A stretch of 64,000 bases of DNA from Closterium sp. NIES-65. Taxonomy: Eukaryota > Streptophyta > Zygnematophyceae > Desmidiales > Closteriaceae. Where the stretch lies: assembly GCA_948144175.1 (NCBI GenBank), contig CANXME010000803.1, positions 1 through 64,000 on the forward strand. Direction: 5' to 3'. The number at the start of each line of letters is the position of its first letter. Position 1 is the first letter of the stretch. The position numbers were made by a program, and so were the translations under genes. The notes beneath the pieces were generated by a model. It was not told where the DNA came from. It was given only the letters and a program-made list of their open reading frames with translations, and did not search any database. Of the stretch, positions 9,201 to 17,838 are shown piece by piece.

Positions 9201-11803
9201 GGGTGTGGGTGTGGGTGTGGGTGTGGGTGTGGGTGTGGGTGTGGGTGTGGGTGTGGATGTGGGTGTGGGTGTGGGTGTGGGTGGTGGGTGTGGTTGTGGT
9301 GGTGGTGGTGTGGTGTGCATCGCAAGCATGCTACGGTGGTGACCAACTTATCATGCAATGCTGGAAGTTGGAGCTCTGGAGTCAGCCTGAACTGCCATAC
9401 TACCCCTTCCTTCACACGCGCTAGCAGCCAAATGCTCCCATTGCCGGCGAAGGAATGTCAGTGGAGTCTGGCGAATCACCAGACCGGACCACCTCAGTTA
9501 GGGTTTCAACTTTTGGGGCGCCTCAAAAGTGGAGCCTGGCGAATCACCAAACTAGGACCACCCCAGTTAGGTTTTCACGCTCCTTGCCGTCTTCAAGCCT
9601 TCCCCGTGCCGGCCATACTCCCTTCTCCAGGCGGAGTAGGAGTTATCGAAAGCGACTGCCGTGTTTGATTTTGCGGCGCCTTGCGAACCACCAGGACCAT
9701 CTTAACCAGGGTTTCACACCCCCTCCCGTCTTCAACCCCCCTCATGTCCCTCATGTCCCTCATGCCCCTCATGCCCCTCATGCCCCTCATGCCCCTCATG
9801 CCCCCTCATGCCCCTCATGCCCCTCATGCCCCTCATGCCCCTCATGCCCCTCATGCCACCATGCCACCATGCCCCTCATGCCACCATGCCACCACGTTCC
9901 GTCCACTGTAGGCGGAGGAGGAGTTTCTACGGCGCCTGGCCAACTACCAGGACCACCTCAACCAGGGGCCTCGGGTGGACAAGCTGCGCCAGCACCTCAG
10001 AAAGGCTGCCTCGCTACGGGTCAGTGGATTGGGATGGGTGGAGAGGAAGTTGAGTGGGTGGGACTGGGTGGTGGTGAGGTGAGTGAGGGAGTGAGAACTG
10101 ATGTCAGGGACCTCCGAAAGGCCGTTTTACTGCGGGTGAGTGGTGTGGGATGGGTTGGAGAGGGGGTTGAGTGGTTCAGAGTGGTGGGAGATTGGGTGGT
10201 GGGAGTGAGGGAATGAGAGCTACGAGCAGCAGGAGTGAGGACCATCTGAACAGGGCCCGCAAATGGACAAGCCGCTGTAGCACCTCGGGAAGGCTGCTTC
10301 GCTGCGGGTCAGTGGATTGCGTTGGAGCAGGAAAGGGGGGTGAGTGGGATGAGGTGGAGAGTGAGGTGAGGGTGATTGGAGTGTGGCGCTGACGCGGGGT
10401 GAGTGAGTGAATGAGAGTGATTGAACCCATTCTTGGCTCAAATAGCCAACTCGATTCCATTTGGCACGTGGTGGACACTTATGGAACGTGAGTCTCATCT
10501 GCCATGCGCCTCATCTGCCATGCGCCTCATCTGCCATGCGCCTCATCTGCCATGCCCGGGTGTGTGCACGCTTGTGGGCTCTGGTGGTACCCTGTCGTGT
10601 GCCCTGATGTGTGCAATGCAACCCCCATCTCCCCCTGCTCACCTCCTCATCTACACCCTGCTGCAAGCAGGTGGCGGAGTTGGTGACAGACACGGTGCTG
10701 CAGGTGCAGCAGCTGGTGGTTTGTCAAACACTCATGCTTCCCCCCCCTTCCGCCCTCAAACCCTCCCCCACCCCTCTCCTCATGTGCTGTAGTGTGTGCA
10801 GGAGGACCCTGTGGCTGTGGCTCGTCAGGCCCGCCTGCTCTTGAACCACCCCTGCGGCCCGCCCACCCCCCTTCTCGTCCCCCCTCCCCATGCATCCTGG
10901 TGCGCCCAGGTGGAGGAGCGTTTGGCTTTTTTGACTCCCACGTGCCTTCATGTGAATCGCATGCCCTCTCATTTGCTCACAGGTACAAGAGTCGATGACA
11001 GACACGGTGCTGCAGGTGGAGCTGCCTGTGGCTAATCAGACTCTCATGCTCTCAAATCCTCTCTCACCCCCCCACTCCCCTTTCATCGCCCCATGCATGC
11101 CCTCTCATCTGCTCACAGGTGGAGGAGTCGATGACGGACACGGTGCTGCAGGTGGAGGAGGACTCGTTCATGGTGGACGCCACTGAGATCATGCTCAACT
11201 GCAATGTGCGTACAGTGCAGTTCATGTTGCTCGTGTACAGTACATCATGCTTATTTTCAACCATGCTTATATTTAATATGGGTGATGCTCATGGTGGACG
11301 CCACTGAGATCATGCTCAACTGCTCAATGTGAGTCATGGCCAATGGTGATGCACAATGAAGCATGCTTACGTGAAAATCGTCATGTGAGGCATAGTGTTG
11401 AAACATGCTTTCTGTGTGCGTCATTCATAATCTCGTAGCAAGTGGTGCGTCAGTGTATCTCATAGCTGTCATGTGATTCTTCAGGATTCGGCATCGCTCT
11501 GGTTGTCTTGCATTATTCACACATCCTGTCCCTGTCTCATGGTGCACCGCGTGTGCACCGCGTGTGCACCGCGTGTGCACCGCGTGTGCACCCTATGCAC
11601 TTCCCTCTCCTGTGCTCATGCCTGCTCTCTGCACTTGCTGCTTCCTCCCTCCCCCCTGCATGCCCTGCATGCGCCATACTCCATGCGGCACACCACAGGT
11701 GTCTCGCCTGCCTGTGGTGGCGCGGCTCCCGGATGGTCGCAGGACTCTCACAGGCATCATCACATGCAGCGACATTCTGCGGCACACGCTGCTGCTGCTC
11801 TAG
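6220..11803 (+). CDS. CBS-pair domain protein, probably plastid-targeted; multi-exon
   Basis: Exons recognised: about 6220-6470 (transit-like, MLSVRSSISPSCSC; start uncertain), 6603-6960, 7522-7623, 8695-8835, 9912-10019, 11119-11205 and 11699-11803 (TAG). The last four introns are phase 0. CBS-1 is RVRDYMTP ... SLRDAAQ / IFLRHRISGAPVVEE ... GKVVGVLSQRDIMWKE. A linker exon (AEEEFLRRLANYQDHLNQG) follows. CBS-2 is VEESMTDTVLQVEEDSF ... ATEIML / VSRLPVVARLPDG ... TLTGIITCSDIL. CBS pairs (Bateman modules) bind adenosine nucleotides and tune partner enzymes; plant CBSX1/2 act on plastid thioredoxins. RIQVRSAAAD near 6615 resembles a plastid cleavage region. Two one-base losses break the frame, after GFT near 6892 and after DYMTP near 7575, so the gene is damaged or the assembly has errors. 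CBSX1/2 orthology is inference. Confidence 0.65.
7000..7300 (+). repeat. Decayed copies of CBS exon 2 (3' edge) and exon 3 (5' edge)
   Basis: 7005-7124 repeats the last about 120 bases of exon 2 and keeps a coherent frame (FTPESVWSLLEAVELEAA), whereas exon 2 itself has lost one base at that point. 7278-7320 repeats the start of exon 3 (CATCGTGGACTGGGTGCTGT). Confidence 0.7.
7625..8060 (+). repeat. 20-bp minisatellite, about 21 copies, CBS intron
   Basis: The unit GGGTCAGGGGAGGGATAGGC repeats with few changes straight after the exon-3 donor. It is G-rich on the coding strand. Confidence 0.95.
8265..8630 (+). repeat. Three decayed copies of the 5' edge of CBS exon 4
   Basis: Segments near 8270-8325, 8412-8465 and 8572-8615 each resemble CATCAGCGGGGCGCCAGTGG plus the following Glu-rich codons of the true exon (8695), each after a pyrimidine-rich tract like an acceptor. 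Confidence 0.65.
8886..8966 (+). repeat. Decayed copy of the 3' edge of CBS exon 4
   Basis: Repeats GTGGGGCTGGGCA...GTGTGCTCTCTCAGCGC...ATCATG-like sequence to GGAAGGAGCTCAGGACGCAT, followed by a GT donor-like site. It matches 8760-8835. Confidence 0.8.
9012..9112 (+). repeat. (GGT)n microsatellite, about 33 copies
   Basis: Uninterrupted triplet run in the CBS intron, directly joined to the hexanucleotide array that follows. Confidence 0.98.
9113..9290 (+). repeat. (GGGTGT)n microsatellite, about 29 copies
   Basis: Almost perfect hexamer array with one GGATGT variant near 9255. It offers many GGG runs spaced by three bases. Confidence 0.98.
9440..9720 (+). repeat. Three decayed copies of the 5' edge of CBS exon 5
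   Basis: 9466-9510, 9526-9575 and 9672-9712 resemble the exon start (CGGCGCCTGGCCAACTACCA then GGACCACCTCAACCAGGG). The third copy is closest to the true exon at 9912. Confidence 0.8.
9726..9895 (+). repeat. 9-bp minisatellite (CCCCTCATG)n
   Basis: About 17 copies immediately upstream of CBS exon 5, serving as its polypyrimidine region. Confidence 0.95.
10100..10320 (+). repeat. Two decayed copies of the 3' edge of CBS exon 5
   Basis: 10108-10140 and 10240-10315 repeat the end of exon 5 (CACCTCAGAAAGGCTGCCTC region) with donor-like GGTGAG or GGTCAG after them. Confidence 0.75.
10490..11040 (+). repeat. Two decayed copies of the 5' edge of CBS exon 6 and a short GCCTCATCTGCCAT array
   Basis: 10672-10720 and 10981-11030 match CAGGTGGAGGAGTCGATGAC plus GGACACGGTGCTGCAGGTGG of the true exon at 11119. 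An array of GCCTCATCTGCCAT units sits at 10497-10550. Confidence 0.85.
11285..11328 (+). repeat. Copy of the 3' edge of CBS exon 6
   Basis: TCATGGTGGACGCCACTGAG and the following 18 bases match the end of exon 6 (11168-11202) almost perfectly. Confidence 0.9.
11546..11592 (+). repeat. 12-bp tandem repeat (CGCGTGTGCACC)n
   Basis: Four copies upstream of CBS exon 7. Confidence 0.9.
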
Positions 11804-11879
11804 AAGTGGATTTGAGTCGACTCAGAGTACATTGTAAAGCACACGTTGCAGCTGCCACGAAACCGCATACACTCATATT

Positions 11880-12660
11880 TTCGAATCACTGGCATACTCT
11901 CACCGGCATCATCACATGCAGCGACATTCTATGCCACATGCTGCAGCTGCTGCTACTGCTGCTGCTGCTGCTCCAGAGGTGACTCTTAGAGCGAGCCTTC
12001 TACAGACATTCCACATCACACACTGCCGCTGTTGCTGCTGCAGCAGCAGCATGTGCTGCCATGGGAGAGGCTGCCCACACTCATTCTCCACCACACCCCC
12101 GGTCCACATCCACCCACACTCCCTATTCATCGCCACACTCTCGTCGTCACATCGTTACCTGCAGCAGCGACATACCAAGGCACATTGCTGCTGCTGCTGC
12201 TGCTGCTGCTGCTCTAGAGGCATGTGCTGCCATGCAACATCTGCCTGGCTATGTGCCACCACACTCTCATCCGCATCGTCAGCTGTGACGGCATTGTCTG
12301 TCGCCCGCCACTACCGCTGCTGCTGTAGAAACAAGCACTGCCAAGGATAACTTTTGAGTCGACTCAAAAGTCAACAAGCACTGCCATGGATAAACTCCAG
12401 CTATTTCGGTCTTCGTAATGGCCACCACCACACATCAGCGTCGTCAGTTGCATCTACGACCTCCTCAGTCGCTCGCTACGCTACTGCCCTACATACTCGC
12501 TCCTATTGCTGCTGTACGGCGCCTCAAAAGTTAGTAGTGACATTTTCAGTCGCATGCTACTGCCGCGGCTGCTTTACTTCCTCTTCTTGCCTCTCATGAC
12601 TCTCACTGGTGCTAATCTTCTCACCTCACACTCTGCTGCTGCTGCTGCTGCTGCTGTAGA
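11880..12660 (+). repeat. Serial decaying copies of the 3' end of CBS exon 7 with CTG runs
   Basis: Copies of CTCTCACAGGCATCATCACA plus TGCAGCGACATTCTGC recur near 11893, 12135, 12262 and 12430. Each is followed by a (CTG)n run, and identity falls with distance from the true exon (11745-11803). The last CTG run is near 12635-12657. Confidence 0.75.
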
Positions 12661-13074
12661 CAACTTCTTGCTGCCTCAAGCAAGCACCTCTAGTCACCTG
12701 TTTAAGTGTGTATTATATTACCTGCGTGTATCTACTTATGGAAAGCAGACGTGCTGAGTTATAGGAATCTGTAAGTTGGACAGCACACTTACTACTTTGC
12801 TCGAAAGACCTGTTACAGTGCTTTCAGTTGATTTTTGCTCTAGAATTTAGTCTGGAAGAAAAGGTATAGCATTCTTGCACTGATGTATTTGTTTTCATGT
12901 TCTGTAGAATAACGAATCGCCTTACGAAACAGACGCGCATCGCCGCTGATTTCACAACCCCCCCCTCCCCTCATCGTCAACCCCAGTTCGCCATTCCGCA
13001 TTCACACTATCTGGTAACCACACTGGTAGTCAGAGCCATTCGCACATTCGGACAGCACAACTAGCTCCTTCGCC
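12661..13074. other. Intergenic region and MZM1 5' leader
   Basis: A lower-GC stretch (12700-12930) is followed by a pyrimidine-rich leader before the ATG at 13075. No gene is seen. Confidence 0.5.
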
Positions 13075-16000
13075 ATGATCCAGCCTGCTGCAGCTGCAGC
13101 CGCTTCCGCCATCTCCTCCGCTTCCGCCACTTCCGCGCGCCCTTCCGCCCTTAGCGCCTACCGCACGTTGCTCCGCGCGATCCGCAAATCCTTCCCCGGG
13201 GACCAGCACGCGCAGTCCGCAGGGCGCGCGGAGGTGCGCGGGCACTTCGAGGGGAACCGCGGGGAGGCGGACGAGCGGCGGCTGGCGGAGCTGGAGAGGG
13301 ACGCGCGGGACGCGGCGGAGATGCTCCGGACGATGGTGGTGCAGGCGCGGCTGAACGAACGGGGGAACTTCGGTGAGGGAAAGGGGGCAGCGATGGGGGG
13401 AGCGATGGGGGAGTGATGGGAGGAGCGACGGGGGAGTGATGGGGGGGGCGATGAGGGGGGGGCGATGGGGGGGACGATGGGGGGAGTGATGGGGGGAGTG
13501 ATGGGGGGGGCGATGGGGGGAGAGATGGGGGAAGCGATGGGGAGCAGTTGGGGGAAGGATAGGAGTTTCAGGAGGAAAGGGGTGGATATCACTGTACTGG
13601 GCGGTTCATGGGGAGAGGGCAGTTGAGGGGGGAAAGTGGTGCACGGCACGCTGGTGGTGCACGGCACGCTGGTGGTGCAATCACGGCACGCTGGTGGTGC
13701 AAGCACGGCACGCTGGTGGTGCACGGCACGCTGGTGGTGCAAGCACGGCTCAACGACCGGAGGAAATTCGGTGAGCCCTTGGGGGAGCGATGGGGGGGAC
13801 GATGGGGGGAACGAGGGAGGGCGATTGGGAAAAATATGGAGTTCCAAGGGGAAAAGGGTGGATGTCACTGATTTGCATAGTTGAGGGGGGAAGGGCGGTT
13901 GAGGGGGAAGGGCGGTTGAGGGGGGAAGGGCGGTTGAGGAGGGAAGGGCGGTTGAGGAGGGAAGGGCGGTTGAGGAGGGAAGGGCGGTTGAGGAGGGAAG
14001 GGCGGTTGAGGAGGGAAGGGCGGTTGAGGAGGGAAGGGCGGTTGAGGAGGGAAGGGCGGTTGAGGAGGGAAGGGCGGTTGAGGAGGGAAGGGCGGTTGAG
14101 GAGGGAAGGGCGGTTGAGGAGGGAAGGGCGGTTGAGGAGGGAAGGGCGGTTGAGGAGGGAAGGGCGGTTGAGGAGGGAAGGGCGGTTGAGGAGGGAAGGG
14201 CGGTTGAGGAGGGAAGGGCGGTTGAGGAGGGAAGGGCGGTTGAGGAGGGAAGGGCGGTTGAGGAGAGAAGGGCGGTTGAGGAGGGAAGGGCGGTTGAGGG
14301 GGGAAGGTGGTGCGCAGCGCATGATGGGGTGGCAGACACGAGTGATGGGGTGGGGGAATCGTGGCGCACCCAGTGGACCAGGGGGCGAACGGGGGAGGGG
14401 AGGAGGAGGGAGAGGGGGGCGAAGAGATGGCTATAGGCTGAGGGAAGAGGGAGAGGGGAGGAAGTAGGTGCGGAAGGGGGGAGGAAGTGACGGGCGGAGC
14501 AGCGGGTCAAGGAGGCACGATCGTAATCGTGATGGCAAACGGTTGAGGGCATGAACGGGTTGAGGGGGATGGATGGGTTGAGGGGGATGGATGGGTTGAG
14601 GGGGGTGAACGGGTTGAGGAGATAAACGGGTTGAGGAGATGAACGGGTTGAGGAGATGAACGGGTTGAGGAGATGAACGGGTTGAGGAGATGAACGGGTT
14701 GAGGAGATGAACGGGTTGAGGAGATGAACAGGTTGAGGAGATGAACGGGTTGAGGAGATGAACGGGTTGAGGAGATGAACGGGTTGAGGAGATGAACGGG
14801 TTGAGGAGATGAAGGGGTTGAGGAGATGAAGGGGTTGAGGAGATGAAGGGGTTGAGGAGATGAAGGGGTTGAGGAGAGTTATAGATGAAGGGGGGTGCGG
14901 AAAACGGGCTGAGGTGGGCATGCTGGTGATAATGGGGCGAGGGGATTGTGATAAAAAGGGATTGTGACCAAAAGGGATTGTGATCAAAAGGGATTGTGAT
15001 CAAAAGGGATTGTGATCAAAGGGGATTGTGATCAAAAGGGATTGTGACCAAAAGGGATTGTGATCAAAGGGGTGAAGTGAAGCAAGCAGGGGGAGTTGGG
15101 ATCGCGGGAATGGGGCGAGGGTAGAGGGAGGAGGGGTGTGGGTAGGAGGAGGCGGAGGCTTGGTGTGGGGGAAGAGAGAACGACGGGGGGAGATGTGGAG
15201 CAGGGGATGGGGGATAAGGGAAGAGAGGGGTGGTTGAGAGGAAGAGAGGGAGGTGTCAATGGGGAGAAAAGGGCTGAGAGGGATGAGGGGGATTGGAGAG
15301 GGGGGGGGGCGACTGGCCTTGGGCATCTGCCTGTGCTGGGCCCACCCACCGCATGTGCCACAGTGGCGGGTCAGGGCATGGTGGATGGGAGGGGGTGGTC
15401 TGGAGAGGCGCGCAGAATGGGGAATGGGTGGGGAGGCGGGATGAAGCAAGGGAATTCTGTCCGTGCATGCCATCTTGTCTGCCCTCGCATCTGCCCTCGC
15501 GTCTGCCCTCTTGTCTGCCCGTGGGCAGGGGGGACATGGGGCAGGGGGAAGGGGTTGCGGGAGGGCCAAATTTTGGGAATAGGGTGAGGGCGGTGTGGTG
15601 AGGTTTGAGATTGTGAGGAATTGTGTTTTGAGACTTTTCAAAACACTACTTCATACACGTGGCTTTCCTTTGTGAATAGGGTGAGGGCGGTGTGGTGAGG
15701 TTTGAGATTGTGAGGAATTGTGTTTTGAGACTTTTCAAAACACTAATTCATACACGTGGCTTTCCTTTGTGAATAGGGTGAGGGCAGTGTGGTGAGGTTT
15801 GAGATTGTGAGGAATTGTGTTTTGAGACTTTTCAAAACACTACTTCATACACGTGGCTTTCCTTTGTGAATAGGGTGAGGGCGGTGTGGTGAGGTTTGAG
15901 ATTGTGAGGAATTGTGTTTTGAGACTTTTCAAAACACTACTTCATACACGTGGCTTTCCTTTGTGAATAGGGTGAGGGCGGTGTGGTGAGGTTTGAGATT

Positions 16001-16698
16001 GTGAGGAATTGTGTTTTGAGACTTTTCAAAACACTAATTCATACACGTGGCTTTCCTTTGTGAATAGGGTGAGGGCGGTGTGGTGAGGTTTGAGATTGTG
16101 AGGAATTGTGTTTTGAGACTTTTCAAAACACTACTTCATACACGTGGCTTTCCTTTGTGAATAGGGTGAGGGCGGTGTGGTGAGGTTTGAGATTGTGAGG
16201 AATTGTGTTTTGAGACTTCTCAAAATACTACTTCATACACGTGGCTATTCTTTGTGAATAGGGTGAGGGCGGTGTGGTGAGGTTTGAGACTGTGAGGAAT
16301 TGTGTGGAGACCAGGGGGAAAGAGGAGGCGAGGTGGGGGGTATCTTGGGGATGGGTGGGGATCATGGGGTGGTGCACCCTTGCCTGCTGTTTCATTCTGT
16401 GTGCCGCACCCACCATCCCTCTTTGCACATGTCTTCTCTTCGCTTCTGTTTCAAGAAAATGCAACCACACTTCCCTGACGTCCTGACCCCTTCCCTCTCA
16501 ACCTCATCCTCCACCTTTTCGCCCCTCCCTGTGTCCGCCCCCTCCCTGCCTGCCCCTCCCCATGTCCGCCCTACCCTGGTCAACCCCTCCCCTCTCTGTC
16601 CTGCTCCGCCTGCCCTTGGCCAATGAGGCGATGCAGAAGTGCAGATAGCACCAGAGCATGTGGGGGGCGTTGTGGAGCCACAAATACCCAAGCGATGA
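13075..16698 (+). CDS. MZM1: LYR-motif complex III assembly factor, MZM1/LYRM7 family
   Basis: Two exons, 13075-13372 and 16637-16698, join in phase (...GNF + EVQIAPEHVGGVVEPQIPKR) to a 119-residue protein, the usual size for this family. An Ala/Ser-rich N-terminus precedes the LYR-like motif (SALSAYRTLLRAIRKSFPGD), conserved basic residues (AGRAEVRGHFEGNR) and a C-terminal helix (AAEMLRTMVVQARLNERGNF). MZM1/LYRM7 is a mitochondrial matrix chaperone that holds the Rieske Fe-S protein before its insertion into cytochrome bc1 (complex III). The motif here reads AYR rather than LYR, as in plant MZM1. The donor is GTGAGG at 13373, the acceptor ATGCAG at 16631-16636. The 3.26-kb intron is almost wholly tandem repeats, and the second exon is only 62 bases. 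The frame is intact. Confidence 0.85.
13430..13560 (+). repeat. (GATGGGGGG)-type G-rich tandem repeat
   Basis: Irregular copies of GCGATGGGGGGA / AGTGATGGGGGG follow the MZM1 exon-1 donor. Confidence 0.9.
13630..13875 (+). repeat. Copies of the 3' edge of MZM1 exon 1
   Basis: About five copies of GCACGGCACGCTGGTGGTGC lead into AAGCACGGCTCAACGACCGG ... ATTCGGTGAG at 13740-13775. This resembles the exon-1 end (ATGGTGGTGCAGGCGCGGCT ... CTTCGGTGAG) including its donor. The downstream intron bases are duplicated too: 13561-13600 matches 13841-13875. Confidence 0.85.
13885..14310 (+). repeat. 18-bp minisatellite, about 24 copies
   Basis: The unit GGGAAGGGCGGTTGAGGA is almost perfectly repeated in the MZM1 intron. 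Confidence 0.98.
14554..14875 (+). repeat. 17-bp minisatellite, about 19 copies
   Basis: The unit GGTTGAGGAGATGAACG repeats, with variants at both ends. Confidence 0.98.
14948..15070 (+). repeat. 16-bp minisatellite, about 8 copies
   Basis: The unit GGGATTGTGATCAAAA repeats with CCA/TCA variants. Confidence 0.98.
15575..16310 (+). repeat. 97-bp tandem repeat, about 7.5 copies
   Basis: Period 97 (unit starts GTGAATAGGG at 15672, 15769, 15866, 15963, 16060, 16157 and 16254). Each unit holds an internal palindrome TTTTGAGACTTTTCAAAA. Copies are nearly identical, so amplification is recent. Confidence 0.97.
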
Positions 16699-17838
16699 TG
16701 CAGAATTTTGCGAGTCTAATGCTGTGTAGTGTAGCTGCTTTGAAGGCAATATAAAGAAATAGAAAATAAATATTAGTTTTAGTTTGCTACTTTTGCTTGC
16801 GCCACATCTCCACAGCCTCGGGCGGGCCACTCTCTGTCTTAGTCCGGCATTTTCAGGCCCATGGACTCGCTGAACCTTGCATTTGCACATGCTCGTCCAA
16901 GTTTGTTGGTGACTGATGCCATCATGGGCTCTGCCATCATGATGCTACTGTACCGTATATGGACTGATCATAACAGCATGATCACTGGTACAGCTGCTTC
17001 GCCATCAGCAGCGCTCTCAGTTGTTTTGTACAGCTGCTATGCCATCAGCACATTCCTATCGAGTAGGTCTCCTAACACCTTGTCCTCTCCAAATCGATCA
17101 GTGAGCGATTTCAAGATATATAATAACTGGATTGAATACAATGCAAACAAAATAATGAGATAATCTTCATCGAACCTCCACAAATTGACAAAGAAAATGC
17201 TGCTAGTTTCTCTTTACGGGAATGAAATTTTGCAATAGCTGCTGAAGCAAGTATTCCTACGTGACATCTATGATATATTTTAGCTTCGTCTTTGGCACGC
17301 TTCTTATCGAGGTTTCTCATGCTCGATACATTTCTTGCCTTGACCCCTGGTCAGGACGCGTTACAACTAAATCATCAGAGGAGGTTCGGAGTCCCACCGA
17401 GGCTGAGACATCAACTCCTCCGAGCCACGTGTCGCGATCGCTCTCGGGTTCGTTAGTTTTCGGGATTACAAATGCTTGATTTGAGTGGTGACAGATCGTT
17501 ATGGAAGATATCTCGCCCTCGGCGACGTGACTTGAGTATTAGCGAGAATCCGCGAACAGGGATACAAGATATGACGAACAACTGTACGACCTCATATCGA
17601 TCCCCGACATATCGATGTTTCAGCTGTAACCAGTCCTAATGACACGAATCTCCGATCTGCTTTTTCTGGTGCGGAAAATCCTTTTTCTCAAATTACCTCG
17701 TGTAGTGTATCGAGACGTGGTCGTTAGTGGAACGTTCTCCCTCACTTGTGCTTGTATCTCCCCTTCTAGTCTCGATATTTCCCCCTTCTTCTCTCGCCTC
17801 GGCTTTGCTGTCACGCGCGTCGCCGTATCGTCGCCACC
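16699..17838. other. Intergenic region between MZM1 and PAF1
   Basis: Moderate-GC DNA. An open frame at 16860-17163 resembles no known protein. The PAF1 promoter and leader probably lie in 17480-17838. No repeat stands out. Confidence 0.5.

Noticed and set aside
9113-9290. GGGTGT array as an interstitial telomere
   Set aside because: The unit does not match plant or algal telomere repeats (TTTAGGG, TTTTAGGG) and lies within an intron.
8102-9424. Long plus-strand frame with poly-Trp and Val-Trp runs, and His-Pro/Thr frames opposite
   Set aside because: Produced entirely by the GGT and GGGTGT microsatellites; it overlaps recognised CBS exon 4 in another frame.
13158-14987. 609-residue minus-strand frame with Ser/Thr/Leu repeats
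   Set aside because: Antisense reading of the 18- and 17-bp minisatellites in the MZM1 intron.
15575-16310. 97-bp repeats as a possible centromeric or rDNA spacer array
   Set aside because: Only about 7.5 copies, confined to an intron between two exons that join in phase.
16860-17163. 100-residue open frame between MZM1 and PAF1
   Set aside because: No recognisable motif or splice context, and no repeat support; not enough to call a gene.
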